A stretch of 54,119 nucleotides of DNA, from assembly GCA_903830565.1 (NCBI GenBank), contig CAIKUF010000252.1:1-54119 (forward strand), written 5' to 3'. This DNA is from an uncultured bacterium. Lineage in GTDB: Bacteria; Pseudomonadota; Gammaproteobacteria; Burkholderiales; Burkholderiaceae_C. Shown here in pieces: positions 38,053-48,472 of this stretch. Positions within the stretch are counted from its first letter, which is position 1; each line of letters begins with the position of its first letter. Under the pieces are notes generated by a model. It saw only the letters and a program-made list of their open reading frames with translations, was not told where the DNA came from and ran no database searches. Position numbers and translations under genes: made by a program.

Positions 38053-38924
38053 CGGCTTTCGGCCTGCATGCGCGCGGCCGTTGCCGCTTGCCCGAGCAGC
38101 ACGTCCAGGGCGGGCAGATCGGTGTCCCACTCGATCAGGGTCGGCAGCGGGCCGAAGCGGCGCAAGGCATGCGAGTACGCGGCCCACACGTCATCGCGAA
38201 CGCAGCTGCCGTGGTCGTCGATGACGATGCCGAAGTCGCTCTGCTCGCAGTACCCCGCGAGGTGAATCTGGCCGACCATGAGGCGCGGAATGGCGTCGAT
38301 GAACGCGCAGCACTCGGCGAGCGGATCGGCCGCGTGCGCGTTGAGCGCATTGACCATCAGGTTGTTCACGTCGAGCAGCAACTGGCAGCCGCTTCGGCGA
38401 CACAGCGCCGTGAGGAACTCGGCCTCGCCCATCTGCGCGCGATCGTCGAAGCTCAGATAGGCCGACAGGTTCTCGACCAGGATCGCGCGGCGCAGCCGCT
38501 CCTGCACCCGCGTCACATTGCGAACCATGATCGCGAGCGAGGCCTGGGTGAATGCGATCGGCAGCAGGTCGTTGGCGTGAAGGGTCGGCCCGTCGGCGAC
38601 AGCCGGCGCGCGCGCGAACGCGACGTGGTCAGAGATGCGAACCGGTTGTACGCGGCTTGCGAGGCGTGCCAGTCGATCGAGATGCCATGGGTCCAGACCG
38701 ACCGCCGAGCCCAGGCCCAGGCCCACGCCGTGCAGGCTGAGCTCATAGCGCTTGCGCACGTCGCCCAGAACGGCCAGGGCCGCGCCGCCATCGCCGAAGA
38801 AGTTCTCGGAGTGAACTTCGACGAAGCCCAGTGCGGGCTCGCGCTGCATGAACTCCTGGTAGTGCGGCTGGCGCAGGCCGATGCCAGTCTGCGCCATGGT
38901 CTGGGCCCCGGCCGGTTGGGACAT
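38049..38924 (-). CDS. bufB: BufB/HvfB-type multinuclear iron oxidative enzyme (MNIO, DUF692)
   Basis: A 291-residue TIM-barrel MNIO (DUF692) enzyme. Metal-ligand blocks are visible in order: FVEVHSENFF, LSLHGVGLGLGS, ISDHVAF, ILVENLSAYLSF, LLLDVNNLMVNA, GQIHLAGYCE, IDDHG and LIEWDTDLP. MNIOs of this clade oxidise cysteine residues of the bufferin precursor to thiooxazole-type heterocycles, creating copper ligands. The ATG at 38924 begins just before the conserved GIGLRQPHY. It is 31 bp after bufA and overlaps bufC. Confidence 0.93.
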   Translation of the reverse strand: MSQPAGAQTMAQTGIGLRQPHYQEFMQREPALGFVEVHSENFFGDGGAALAVLGDVRKRYELSLHGVGLGLGSAVGLDPWHLDRLARLASRVQPVRISDHVAFARAPAVADGPTLHANDLLPIAFTQASLAIMVRNVTRVQERLRRAILVENLSAYLSFDDRAQMGEAEFLTALCRRSGCQLLLDVNNLMVNALNAHAADPLAECCAFIDAIPRLMVGQIHLAGYCEQSDFGIVIDDHGSCVRDDVWAAYSHALRRFGPLPTLIEWDTDLPALDVLLGQAATAARMQAESR

Positions 38925-38955
38925 CGCGTCGGTCCTCGATGGCCGCGAGAAGGCC

Positions 38956-39234
38956 CTACTTCTTGATCGCGGCCTTGGCCTGATCCTCGCTCTTGCCGCC
39001 CAACTTCTGGCACGTGCCCTTGGCGACGTACTTCCAGTCGTCGACGACGCCGTCGGCCTTGGACTGGCCAGCGCAGGAATGCGTGCCCGATAGATTGGCG
39101 CAGTCGTTCTGACCGGCCTTGGCGACGCCGAAGCACTTTTCCTTGCCCGCGGGGTCGGCCGCCGCGGCGACATCGAGCAGGCCCAGCGCGAGCACCGAGG
39201 CGAGGGCGGACGAGGCAATGAGTTGAGGGTTCAC
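38956..39234 (-). CDS. bufA: Bufferin-type copper-binding RiPP precursor (DUF2282)
   Basis: A 92-residue precursor of the DUF2282/BufA1 class. A GTG start at 39234 is favoured by AGGAG 8 bp upstream and gives a signal peptide ([19 protein letters not shown], cleavage near AAA-ADP). The mature part has four cysteines (about residues 34, 45, 54 and 75) in the typical context [22 protein letters not shown] and YVAKGTC, and a Lys-rich end. Such peptides are modified by BufB/BufC and exported to bind copper in the periplasm. A DoxX-type BufD gene, frequent in these operons, is not present. Confidence 0.9.
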   Translation of the reverse strand: MNPQLIASSALASVLALGLLDVAAAADPAGKEKCFGVAKAGQNDCANLSGTHSCAGQSKADGVVDDWKYVAKGTCQKLGGKSEDQAKAAIKK

Positions 39235-39367
39235 GTTTGGACTCCTGGAGCTTGGGGCCGGGCGCGGCATAGCGCCGGCCGACGGGCGGCTGCGAGCATT
39301 GCGCCCGGCAGCCGGCAACAGGCGAGCATAGACCATGCCCGTCTGCCCCGCACGACGCGACTCCGGT

Positions 39368-42300
39368 TCAGCGTCCGAGCAGCAGGTGGTCGAACAGCTG
39401 CGCGCCGCCGACACCGCCGAGCGGCACCAGGATGGCCCTGAACAGCGGCTGATCGAAGGTCTTGGCGAAGGCACCGGCCTGGTTGGCGCGGACTTCGGCG
39501 ATCAAGTCCTTGAACGGCTCGACGAGCTTCTTCCTCGGGTCGTCGTCCGCGAGGCCGCAAAGCCAGCGCAGGTCGGCGTTCATGCGGCCCAGCGCCACTG
39601 TGCGCGTCCTCTCGGCGCCGAACTTCAGGATCAGCGCGAGCACGATCAGCCACAGCAAATAGGCCGCGGCGCCGACGGCCACCGGCAAGGTCACCGACCA
39701 GTTGTCGAACAGGCGGCTGCGCGCGACGACCAGCAGCGCGAGGACGACGAACGGCCACATGACGAGCGGGGCGACGGCTTGCGAGCGGCGCGCAACGACC
39801 TGCACGTCGATCCAGTCGTCGAGCAGCGTGTTGCGCCGCACGGCGGCATCCGGCGGCTCCGCGTCGCGCTGACGCGGGTCAGCAGCCATTCGAACCGTCC
39901 ATTCGGCGAAGTGCGCCGGGCCGAAGCTACTGGCGAACGCCGCCACCGTTTCGTCGGAGTAGGACGTGCGTGCACGGTTCAAGTGCCACACGAAGCGCGA
40001 CAGCAACATGGTCGCGTCGGCCACGGCGACGACCAGCAAGGGCAGCAGCAGCAGCGTTGCGTAGAGCGCCCAGGCGACCAGGTTGCGATGCTGTTCGCCG
40101 CGCACCGGCACCTCGGGCACCTGGCCATCGCTGAAGGTGATGAACAAGGCCAGCATCAGGCCGACCGTGCTCACATACCAGATGACGGTTCGCGTGACCC
40201 GCGCCGAGGTCGTGCCGCGGCCCACGTATTGCAGCCAGAGCTTGTTGAAGCCGTCGACGGCTGGGTTGATCGCCCCGCGCCAGGCGGCAATGCTGATCGC
40301 CGCGAACCGGCTGGCCGCGCCGTGATCGGCGAGCGAGCGACCATCGAGGTCGCCCTCACCCACCGGAACGTGGAGCCAGGCCGAGTCTTCCTTCATCGCC
40401 TTGCGCGCCGTGGCCCAGGTCGCGTCCAGCCCCCAGGCGATGACCATCAGCGCGATCAGGTGCACGAGGTGCGACGGCCACGCGCTCACGCCCTCGAGCC
40501 AGGCGACGGGCTCGCAGTCGAGGCAAGTTGCCTTGCCCGTGACGCGCCACAGCGTCCACGCCCACATGAGGCCGATCAGTACCGCGATGACGAGCGGGAA
40601 GCCTCGCCGTGCCGCACGCGTGGCCAGAGGCCCGCGGTCAGGGTCCTGCGAATACAGGCCCAGCAGCACGCCGGCCGACGTGAGCGCTGTCAACAGCAGG
40701 ATGTCGACAAGATCCAAATGCCCCGGCGAGGCGAACTCGATGACGGAACCGACGGCGAACGAGAGCAAGCCCACGTGCAGCGCGACGAGGGCGGCGGTCA
40801 GCAGGTCGATGTGCTCGTTACCGTCGTCCGGTGCCAGCTTGGGCAACACGATCGCGCGTGCCCGCCGCATCGACGGCGTCGATGGCCAGACCAGCAAGGC
40901 GCTGCCGAAGACAGCCGTCAGCACGAGGGCGAGCACCACACGAGACGCATTCGACTCGGCTGGCCGGGTCGTGAACGCGTACCCCGCCAGCGGCACCGCA
41001 CTGCTGCGACCGATCTCGTAGATCGACGGGTTGTCGAGCGCCTCCTTGGTCGCTGCGTCCTCCTCGTCGCGGCAGGCCGGGTCGCGGCAGGCCGCGCGCC
41101 GCGCGGCGAGATAACTGGCCGACTGGTAGACGTCGCGCAGCGGCGGCGTGCCGGCCTGCAGCGCCAACCTCGCCTTCCCGCCGCCGCTGGCGGCCGAGCC
41201 CTGGGCCGCCAGCGGCACGCGCGGGAATTCGAGCGGCAGGCTGGTGCCGACGACGAGGTTGCGCGTGAAGGCCAGCGTCGCCGGGTGCAGGTAGCGCGCA
41301 TCCATGTCGGTCGTGAAGAAGACCTTGTCCGGGAACGTGTCGTGCAGCGCCTGCAGCACGAGCAGCTTGTCGTGAACGTCGTTGGCGAGGATGCCGATGG
41401 CGCCGATGCGCCCGCCACCGCTGGTGCCGTCGCTGGCCTTGAGCGACGACGCCATCCGGCGCAGATAGTCGAGCTGGTCGCGCGACTCGGGCCACTCGAT
41501 CGCCGACGGCGCGTCGGGCGATCTGGCGGACGAACTCTTCTGTGCGCCGTCGCCCGCGTTCGCGGCCCCTTCGCGCGTCGTTACGCCGTCCAGGCCGCGG
41601 TAGAAGTAGACATCCTCGAACCGTATCGACGTCTGGTCGCGCATGCGGTGCTTGAGTTCGCTCACCAGCGCCTGTGCATAGAGCGAATCGCGCTCGGCGA
41701 CGAGGACGACGCGGCGCTCGCTGTCGCCGGGCAGGCGCAGGTCGAGTTCCTTGACGATGCGTTTGAGGACGTCGGCGTCGGTTGCGATCATGCGTTTGAA
41801 ATGCACGTCGACCGCGCGCCCGTCGGGATCGGCGATCTGGCCGAAGCGCTGGTTGAGGAACTTGTCGATCTTCTGGCCGTTCAGCTCTTCGAGCTGATGA
41901 TCGGCCGCTGTCGCGAGCGCGTTCAGCACATCGGCACGCGACATCAGCCAGTAGCCATTGCGCACCTGCTTCGCGGCTTCGTCGCGGGCGGACGGGTACG
42001 CCGCGCTGGCGGCTGGCGCGGGTGCGACGGCGACGTCGCCGTTCACCGCCGGTGCACTTGCCGCTTCACGCGCCTTGAGCTGGGCTTCGAAGTCCGCTTG
42101 CGTGGTCACGCCGCAGTGCTTCTCGCGCTCTGCGTGGTCGCCCTCCCTGGGCGGATAGAAGTCGTGGTTCTTGCTCGCGCGATTCAGGCCGGCGAGCCCG
42201 ATGCGCAGGTTGTCCGACGACGAAGGCCCGATCAGGACCAGGCGCGGGAGCTTGCACAGGTGGGTCGGAATCAGGCTACCGAAGATGCGCGCCATCGCCG

Positions 42301-43021
42301 TGAGCTTGGCCTGCGGCAGCGCGGTCTCGTCGATCCAGAGCAGCACGATCTGCGAATAGCGCTCACCCTTTCCCCTGGCACCATCGCCGCGAAGCAGCGG
42401 GCGCTCAGCGAGCACTTCATAGGGCACGATGAGGCTGCGCTGCTCGGCGACGGCCTCTTTGCCCGCCGCGCCGCTGGCGGCCTCTGTCGGCGCGCTCAGC
42501 TCGGCCGGGTCGGCGATGTCGAATTGCAACAGGCCGATACGCTCGGCGTTCTCGGGCACGTAGCCCTTGGCCTGCAAGCCGGCGAGCGTCGCATAACGCG
42601 TCCGGCGCCGGCTCTCCTCGGCGCCGACGAAAGGGTTGCCCGGAACCAGGGTGGCGATGACCAGCACCTCGTCCCGCGCGCCGTCGTGGTTCTTGTCCTT
42701 CAGGCTGGCCATGAACCGGCCCGCGTTGCGGCGCGCCTTCAACTGCTCGCCGCTCTCGCAGTTGGGGTCGGCCTTCTTCTCCGCGCCCGGCTTGCCGCAG
42801 CGCGCGGCGCGTTCGGTCTCGTAGCGGCGCAGCGCGAAGAAGGGGTCTTCCCACAGACGCGCATCGACCTCGAGGTCGACCTCCGGCGGCGGCTGCGCGC
42901 GCTCCTTCTCGGGCGGCCGAAGCTGCTGGAAGGCGTGCGGCACCAGGTACGTGCTCGAGACGAGCGCGACGATGACGGCGATGCCCGCCCACGGAATGTT
43001 CGTGCTGCTCTGATCGGACAT
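39368..43021 (-). CDS. Large uncharacterised membrane protein with periplasmic-binding-like region
   Basis: 1217 residues, no family recognised with confidence. One transmembrane helix (about residues 10-31) is followed by a soluble region of about 670 residues and then eight or nine transmembrane helices (about 715 to 1145). The soluble part alternates hydrophobic strands and helices like Rossmann or type-1 periplasmic-binding folds: [86 protein letters not shown], then [17 protein letters not shown]. It ends in a cytosolic or periplasmic tail with helical character (residues 1150-1217). Neighbours are bufA (133 bp downstream, same strand) and oxoprolinase upstream, with no clear operon. It could be a sensor or scaffold of unknown ligand. 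Confidence 0.85.
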   Translation of the reverse strand: MSDQSSTNIPWAGIAVIVALVSSTYLVPHAFQQLRPPEKERAQPPPEVDLEVDARLWEDPFFALRRYETERAARCGKPGAEKKADPNCESGEQLKARRNAGRFMASLKDKNHDGARDEVLVIATLVPGNPFVGAEESRRRTRYATLAGLQAKGYVPENAERIGLLQFDIADPAELSAPTEAASGAAGKEAVAEQRSLIVPYEVLAERPLLRGDGARGKGERYSQIVLLWIDETALPQAKLTAMARIFGSLIPTHLCKLPRLVLIGPSSSDNLRIGLAGLNRASKNHDFYPPREGDHAEREKHCGVTTQADFEAQLKAREAASAPAVNGDVAVAPAPAASAAYPSARDEAAKQVRNGYWLMSRADVLNALATAADHQLEELNGQKIDKFLNQRFGQIADPDGRAVDVHFKRMIATDADVLKRIVKELDLRLPGDSERRVVLVAERDSLYAQALVSELKHRMRDQTSIRFEDVYFYRGLDGVTTREGAANAGDGAQKSSSARSPDAPSAIEWPESRDQLDYLRRMASSLKASDGTSGGGRIGAIGILANDVHDKLLVLQALHDTFPDKVFFTTDMDARYLHPATLAFTRNLVVGTSLPLEFPRVPLAAQGSAASGGGKARLALQAGTPPLRDVYQSASYLAARRAACRDPACRDEEDAATKEALDNPSIYEIGRSSAVPLAGYAFTTRPAESNASRVVLALVLTAVFGSALLVWPSTPSMRRARAIVLPKLAPDDGNEHIDLLTAALVALHVGLLSFAVGSVIEFASPGHLDLVDILLLTALTSAGVLLGLYSQDPDRGPLATRAARRGFPLVIAVLIGLMWAWTLWRVTGKATCLDCEPVAWLEGVSAWPSHLVHLIALMVIAWGLDATWATARKAMKEDSAWLHVPVGEGDLDGRSLADHGAASRFAAISIAAWRGAINPAVDGFNKLWLQYVGRGTTSARVTRTVIWYVSTVGLMLALFITFSDGQVPEVPVRGEQHRNLVAWALYATLLLLPLLVVAVADATMLLSRFVWHLNRARTSYSDETVAAFASSFGPAHFAEWTVRMAADPRQRDAEPPDAAVRRNTLLDDWIDVQVVARRSQAVAPLVMWPFVVLALLVVARSRLFDNWSVTLPVAVGAAAYLLWLIVLALILKFGAERTRTVALGRMNADLRWLCGLADDDPRKKLVEPFKDLIAEVRANQAGAFAKTFDQPLFRAILVPLGGVGGAQLFDHLLLGR

Positions 43022-43187
43022 GGCTTGCTCACCTCACCCAAGAGGCGGTTCGGCGGCGACGCACCGCGTCGGCCTGCACCTCGGTCCACCTTCCCCGCAG
43101 CGAGCACGGGGGCGCCTTCAGTTCATTCTAGGCAAGAGACCGGTCCCACGCACATCCCTACTTCAAAGCCACGACGCGCTAAGGACG

Positions 43188-46100
43188 TTAGGGCGGCGCT
43201 CCGTAGCCGCCGCCACCGGGCGTCTCGACGACGAACACGTCGCCGACCTCCATCGTCGTCGAGCCGATGTGGCCGAGCAGCTCGCTGCTGCCGTCGGCGC
43301 GCTCGACGCGATTGACGCCCAGCGCGCCCGCCGCGCCGCCGTCGATGCCGAACGCCGGCACGACGCGACCGTTGGAGAGGATGGCCGCGTTCATGCGCTC
43401 GAGAAAGCGCACCCTGCGCACGCCGCCGTCGCCGCCGTGCCAGCGCCCGGCGCCGCCGGAGCCGGTGCGGATCGCGTAGCTTTCGAGGCGCACCGGGAAG
43501 CGGAACTCGAGCACCTCGGGGTCGGTCAGGCGCGAGTTGGTCATGTGCGTCTGCACGACGCTCGTGCCGTCGAAGCCGCCGACGACGCGGCCTGCGGCGT
43601 CGAACTTCGCCCCGGCGCCCGAGCCGCCGGAGATGGTCTCGTAATACTGATGACGCTCGTTGCCGAAGGTGAAGTTGTTCATCGTGCACTGGCTGGACGC
43701 CATCACGCCGAGCGCACCGTAGAGCGCGTTGGTGATGCAGCTCGAGGTCTCGACGTTGCCGGCGACGACCGATGCCGGCGGCTGCGGGTCGAGCATCGAG
43801 CCGGCAGGGATGATGACCTTGAGCGGCTTGAGGCAGCCCGCGTTGAGCGGAATGTCGTCGCCGACCAGCGTGCGAAAGACGTACAGCACGGCGGCCATGC
43901 AGACTGCCGTCGGCGCGTTGAAGTTGTTGGTCAGCTGGGCCGACGTGCCAGTGAAATCGATCTCAGCGCAGCGGTCGGCGTGGTCGACGCGGATCGCAAC
44001 GCAGATCTGCGCGCCGTTGTCCAGCGCGAGCGTGAACGCGCCGTCCTTCAAGGCGCCAATGACGCGCCGCACCGACTCCTCGGCGTTGTCCTGTACGTGG
44101 CGCATGTAGGCCTGCACGACATCGAGGCCGAACTGGTCGACCATCTTGCCCAGCTCCTGCACGCCCTTCTCGTTGGCGGCGATCTGCGCCTTCAGGTCGG
44201 CCAGGTTCTGCTGCGGGTTACGCGACGGGTGCGCGCCGCCCGAGAGCAGCGCCAGCATCTCAGCTTCGCGCAGGCGCCCGGCATCGACGAGCTTGACGTT
44301 GTCGAGCTGCACGCCCTCTTCGTCGATGCGGGTCGAGAACGGCGGCATCGATCCCGGCGTCACGCCGCCGATGTCCGCATGGTGGCCACGGGAACCGACG
44401 TAGAAGAGGATTTGCCCACCCTCACCCCCGCCCTCTCCCGCGAGCGGGAGAGGGTGAAATCCTCCCTCTCCCCGTGGGAGAGGGTTGGGGTGAGGGTCAT
44501 GCGCCCACACCGGCGTCACCACCGTCACATCGGGCAGGTGCGTTCCGCCGTGATACGGGTCGTTGAGCACGTAGACATCGCCCGGCTGCATGCGGCCGGC
44601 GTTGCGCGCGATCACGGTCTTGATCGATTCGCTCATCGACCCGAGGTGCACCGGCATGTGCGGCGCATTGGCGATCAGGTTGCCCTCGGCGTCGAAGAGC
44701 GCGCAACTGAAGTCCAGCCGCTCTTTGATGTTCACCGAGTACGCGGTGTTCTGCAATTGCAGCCCCATCTGCTCGGCGATGTTCATGAACAGGTTGTTGA
44801 AGACCTCGAGCATCACCGGGTCGACCTGGGTGCCGATGGCGTGGCGCTCCTCGCGCGCCTGCACGCGATCGAGCAGCAGGTGATCCAGCGCCGTCACGCG
44901 CGCCTGCCAGCCGGGCTCGACGACGGTCGTCGCGTTGCGCTCGGCGATGATCGCCGGGCCGGCAATCACGTGGCCGGGCCGGGCCTGCTCGCGCAGCACC
45001 AGCGCCGCGTCGTGCCAGCGCCCGCCACTGTAGAAGCGGACGCGCTCGGCCACCGGCGCCGCACCTTCCGCCAGCGCGTCGCTGCGCAACTCGGCGGCGG
45101 CCTCGCCGGCGCCCACGGCCTCGACCGACACCGCTTCGACGAACAGGGCGCGCCCCACCATCAAAAACGCGAAGCGCTGCCGATAGGCGGCCTCGAACGC
45201 GGCGCGGATCTGAGCCACGTCGCCATACGGGACGACGAGCGCCGAGTCGGTACCTTGATAGCGCACATGCACCCGGCGATGCACCTGCAGCTTCGCGCAC
45301 GCGACGCCCTGGCGCAGCAACTCGCCTTCAGCGTCAGCTGCAAGACGATCGAGGGTCACAGCAACCTCGGTCATCGCGTCCACAAGCGGCAACTCGATGG
45401 CGGCTTCACGCATCACGTTCTGGTCCGCGAGGCCCATGCCGTAGGCCGACAAGACGCCAGCCAACGGGTGCACGAAGACGCGCGTCATGCCGAGGGCGTC
45501 GGCCACGAGGCAGGCGTGCTGGCCGCCGGCCCCGCCGAAGCATTGCAGCGTGTAGCGCGTCACGTCGTAGCCGCGCGCGACCGATATCTTCTTGATTGCG
45601 TTGCCCATCGCACCGACGGCGACGTCGACGAAGCCTTCGGCGACCTGCTCGGGCATATGCGGCCGACATGTCGCGCGCGCGATCTCGTCGGCCATGGCGT
45701 TGAACTTCGCACGCACGATCTCGGCGTCCAGTACCTCGTCGGCGCGCGGGCCGAAGACGCCCGGGAAGTATGCCGGCTGGATCTTGCCGAGCATCACATT
45801 CGCGTCGGTCAGCGCGAGCGGTCCGCCGCGCCGGTAGCAAGCCGGCCCCGGGTTGGCGCCCGCGCTCTGCGGCCCGGCGCGAAAGCGCGCACCATCGAAG
45901 GAAAGCACCGAGCCGCCGCCCGCGGCGACGGTGTGGATGCTCATCATCGGCGCGCGCATGCGCACGCCGGCGACCTGGGTCTCGAAGGCGCGCTCGAACT
46001 CGCCAGCGAAGTGCGATACGTCGGTCGACGTGCCGCCCATGTCGAAACCGATCACGCGCAGCTCCTCGTCATTCAAGCCCAGTTGCGCCGTGCGTACCAT

Positions 46101-46916
46101 GCCGACGATGCCGCCAGCCGGGCCCGACAGAATCGCGTCCTTACCCTGGAACACGTGGGCGTCGGTCAGCCCGCCGGAGGACTGCATGAAGTAGAGCTTC
46201 ACGCCCGGCATGTCTGCGGCGACCTGCTCGACGTAGCGACGCAGGATGGGCGACAGGTAGGCATCGACGACCGTCGTGTCGCCGCGGCCGACGAACTTCA
46301 TCAAGGGACTGACTTCGTGCGAGACGCTGACCTGCGCGAAACCTGCCTCGCGCGCCAGTCGCGCCGCCGCCGCCTCGTGCGTCGTATAGCGCCAGCCGTG
46401 CATGAAGACGATGGCGACGCTGCGCAGGCCGGCGTCGAATGCCGCCTGCAAGTCGCTGCGAAGCTGCGCTTCGTCTAGCGGCTCGATCAGCTCGCCGTTC
46501 GCACCGACACGTTCGTCCGCCTCGATGACGCGACAGTACAGCAGTTCGGGCAAGACGATGCAGCGGTCGAAAATTCGCGGTCGCTCCTGGTAGCCGATGC
46601 GCAGAGCGTCGCGAAAGCCGCGCGTCGTCACCAGCAGCGTCGGCTCACCCTTGCGTTCGAGCAGCGCGTTGGTCGCGACCGTCGTTCCCATCTTCACGCA
46701 TTCGACCAGCTCCGGCGTGATCGGCTCGCCTTCGGCCAGGCCGAGAAGGTGGCGGATTCCGGCGACGGCCGCGTCGCGATACTGCTCGGGGTTGTCGCTC
46801 AGCAGCTTGTGCGTCACGAGCGTGCCGTCGGGGCGGCGCGCGACGATGTCGGTGAAAGTGCCGCCGCGGTCTATCCAGAATTGCCAGCGGTCAGCGGTGA
46901 GGGGTTGCGTTTGCAT
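43188..46916 (-). CDS. Fused hydantoinase A/B, 5-oxoprolinase-type ATP-dependent amidohydrolase
   Basis: 1242 residues joining HyuA (N-terminal [19 protein letters not shown] and [28 protein letters not shown] near residue 294) and HyuB (from about 685: [57 protein letters not shown] and GGGYGAPP at the end). The fused form is typical of 5-oxoprolinase, which hydrolyses 5-oxoproline to glutamate with ATP; N-methylhydantoinases and acetophenone carboxylases are relatives. Odd: about 30 residues ([20 protein letters not shown] and following, about 803-834) come from an in-frame palindromic repeat. The gene is the last of a LysR-DUF1445-livKHMGF operon, 90 bp after livF. Confidence 0.9.
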   Translation of the reverse strand: MQTQPLTADRWQFWIDRGGTFTDIVARRPDGTLVTHKLLSDNPEQYRDAAVAGIRHLLGLAEGEPITPELVECVKMGTTVATNALLERKGEPTLLVTTRGFRDALRIGYQERPRIFDRCIVLPELLYCRVIEADERVGANGELIEPLDEAQLRSDLQAAFDAGLRSVAIVFMHGWRYTTHEAAAARLAREAGFAQVSVSHEVSPLMKFVGRGDTTVVDAYLSPILRRYVEQVAADMPGVKLYFMQSSGGLTDAHVFQGKDAILSGPAGGIVGMVRTAQLGLNDEELRVIGFDMGGTSTDVSHFAGEFERAFETQVAGVRMRAPMMSIHTVAAGGGSVLSFDGARFRAGPQSAGANPGPACYRRGGPLALTDANVMLGKIQPAYFPGVFGPRADEVLDAEIVRAKFNAMADEIARATCRPHMPEQVAEGFVDVAVGAMGNAIKKISVARGYDVTRYTLQCFGGAGGQHACLVADALGMTRVFVHPLAGVLSAYGMGLADQNVMREAAIELPLVDAMTEVAVTLDRLAADAEGELLRQGVACAKLQVHRRVHVRYQGTDSALVVPYGDVAQIRAAFEAAYRQRFAFLMVGRALFVEAVSVEAVGAGEAAAELRSDALAEGAAPVAERVRFYSGGRWHDAALVLREQARPGHVIAGPAIIAERNATTVVEPGWQARVTALDHLLLDRVQAREERHAIGTQVDPVMLEVFNNLFMNIAEQMGLQLQNTAYSVNIKERLDFSCALFDAEGNLIANAPHMPVHLGSMSESIKTVIARNAGRMQPGDVYVLNDPYHGGTHLPDVTVVTPVWAHDPHPNPLPRGEGGFHPLPLAGEGGGEGGQILFYVGSRGHHADIGGVTPGSMPPFSTRIDEEGVQLDNVKLVDAGRLREAEMLALLSGGAHPSRNPQQNLADLKAQIAANEKGVQELGKMVDQFGLDVVQAYMRHVQDNAEESVRRVIGALKDGAFTLALDNGAQICVAIRVDHADRCAEIDFTGTSAQLTNNFNAPTAVCMAAVLYVFRTLVGDDIPLNAGCLKPLKVIIPAGSMLDPQPPASVVAGNVETSSCITNALYGALGVMASSQCTMNNFTFGNERHQYYETISGGSGAGAKFDAAGRVVGGFDGTSVVQTHMTNSRLTDPEVLEFRFPVRLESYAIRTGSGGAGRWHGGDGGVRRVRFLERMNAAILSNGRVVPAFGIDGGAAGALGVNRVERADGSSELLGHIGSTTMEVGDVFVVETPGGGGYGAPP
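44415..44502. repeat. GGGAGAGGG-type palindromic repeat within the oxoprolinase gene
   Basis: Multiple inverted arms: CCCTCTCCC with GGGAGAGGG twice, and outer CCCACCCTCACCCC with GGGGTGAGGG. This is the repeat that, when translated, gives the familiar [11 protein letters not shown] peptide. Here it lies in coding sequence and remains open. A 6-bp direct repeat GCCCAC (44414-44419 and 44503-44508) flanks it, though 89 bp between copies is not a multiple of three. Confidence 0.8.
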
Positions 46917-47006
46917 GGTAGGTACGTGGTGGATTGACGTGTGGCTCGACAGCGGCGCCCGCGCCCCGCGACCGGCAAAGCCAGAAACACGGCCTGACCA
47001 GGTCCG

Positions 47007-47759
47007 TCACAGGCCGAGGTAGACCCGTCTTACCTGCTCGTCGTGAAGCAAGGAATGCGCATCGCCCTCCATCACGACGCGCCCGGTCTGGATCACGTAG
47101 CCATGGTGCGCGATGCCGAGCGCCTTGTGCAGGTTCTGCTCGACAAGGAGGATCGCGACGCCGCCGGCGTTGATGCGCTGGATCACGTCGAGCACCTTGG
47201 TCACGAACTTCGGTGCGATCCCCCACGACGGCTCATCGAGCATCAGCAGGCGCGGCCGCGCCATCAAGCCGCGTGCGATGGCCAGCATTTGTTGCTCGCC
47301 GCCGCTCATCGTGCCGGCGAGCTGGTTGGCGCGCTCTTTGAGGATAGGGAACAACTCGAACATCTCGTCGACGCTAGCGTCGACTTCAGCGCCAATGTGC
47401 CGCGTGAACGCGCCAAGTTCCAGATTGCGGCGCACGGTCAGGCGCGGGAACAAGCGCCGCCCCTCGGGCACCAGCGACAGGCCCAGCGGCACGCGCTCAT
47501 GCGCCGGCACGCCACCAAGTTCTAGGCCGGTGAAGCGAATGCTGCCGGCGTCGGCCTTGTTCAGTCCGGCGATCGCGCGCAAGGTCGTCGACTTGCCGTT
47601 GCCATTGCCACCGACCAGCGCGACGATCTGCCCCGCGTCGACGCGCAGCGACACACCGTGAAGCGCGGGCACACCGTCGTAGCTGACGTGCAGGTCTTCA
47701 ACCGCCAACGGCGGGTCGATCGCGACGACCGGCGGGATCAGTTGCGGCGCCGCGGTCAT
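47007..47759 (-). CDS. livF: Branched-chain-amino-acid-type ABC transporter ATP-binding protein LivF
   Basis: A 250-residue ATPase. Walker A is GGNGNGKST, signature MSGGEQQMLAIARGL and Walker B LLMLDEPSWGIAPKF, followed by the switch His in LVEQNLHKAL. It pairs with LivG to power the LivHM permease. The ATG at 47759 overlaps the livG stop; a GTG one codon upstream is the alternative. Confidence 0.93.
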   Translation of the reverse strand: MTAAPQLIPPVVAIDPPLAVEDLHVSYDGVPALHGVSLRVDAGQIVALVGGNGNGKSTTLRAIAGLNKADAGSIRFTGLELGGVPAHERVPLGLSLVPEGRRLFPRLTVRRNLELGAFTRHIGAEVDASVDEMFELFPILKERANQLAGTMSGGEQQMLAIARGLMARPRLLMLDEPSWGIAPKFVTKVLDVIQRINAGGVAILLVEQNLHKALGIAHHGYVIQTGRVVMEGDAHSLLHDEQVRRVYLGL

Positions 47760-48472
47760 CACTCGTCTCCCAGATAGGCCGCGATGACCAGCGGGTCGGC
47801 CGAGACCTCGGCCGGCGTGCCATCGGCAATCTTGAGGCCGCGATCGAGCACAACGATCTTATCGGCGATCGGCATGATGCCTTCGAGAACGTGCTCGACG
47901 ATCAGGCACGCGATGCCGCGATCGCGAATGGCCAGCACGACCGCGACCATCGCGCGCACCTCGCTCGGGTTCAGGCCCGCCATCACCTCATCCATCAGCA
48001 ACACGCGCGGCTCGATGGCCAGCGCGCGCGCCACGGCCATGCGTCGTTGTTCGCTGATCGTGAGGCTGCCCGCCGGTCGGTCGGCCAGGCGCTCGATGCC
48101 GACCAACGCGAGCCAGCGCAACGCCTCGGCGCGCGCCGAGGCAACGCGCCGGTGATGCAGCAGTGCCGCGGTAAGAACGTTCTCGCACGCGGTCATGCTC
48201 GCGAACGTGCGCGCCACTTGAAACGTCCGGGCGATACCGGCGCGCGCGCAGGCTTCGGGCGCCAGCCCCGAGATCGTCATGCCGGCGAGTGTGATGCGGC
48301 CAGCGCTCGGTGCATAGAACCCAGCGACGCAGTTGAAGGCAGTCGTCTTGCCCGCGCCGTTCGGCCCGATCAGGCCGACGATCTGTCCAGCGTCGACGCT
48401 GAACGAGACGTCCTTGTTGGCAACGATGCCGCCGAAGCTCTTGCTGACCGAGTGCAACTCGAGCAGGCTCAT
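47759..48472 (-). CDS. livG: Branched-chain-amino-acid-type ABC transporter ATP-binding protein LivG
   Basis: A 237-residue ATPase with Walker A GPNGAGKTT, Walker B VLLMDEVMAGLNP and the switch His in LIVEHVL. The C-loop reads LTISEQRRMAVARAL, a departure from the common LSGGQ or the LivG-type YGxQ form. Overlaps with livM (ATGA) and livF show tight coupling. Confidence 0.92.
   Translation of the reverse strand: MSLLELHSVSKSFGGIVANKDVSFSVDAGQIVGLIGPNGAGKTTAFNCVAGFYAPSAGRITLAGMTISGLAPEACARAGIARTFQVARTFASMTACENVLTAALLHHRRVASARAEALRWLALVGIERLADRPAGSLTISEQRRMAVARALAIEPRVLLMDEVMAGLNPSEVRAMVAVVLAIRDRGIACLIVEHVLEGIMPIADKIVVLDRGLKIADGTPAEVSADPLVIAAYLGDE

Noticed and set aside
39335-43315. Open frame of more than 1300 codons on the plus strand opposite the large membrane protein
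   Set aside because: It is a GC-rich antisense shadow: Arg/Ala/Gly-rich, no domain, no ribosome site, while the minus strand gives a coherent membrane topology.
43020-46478. Open frame of about 1150 codons on the plus strand opposite oxoprolinase
   Set aside because: His/Arg/Asp-rich translation without motifs; the minus strand matches HyuA-HyuB throughout.
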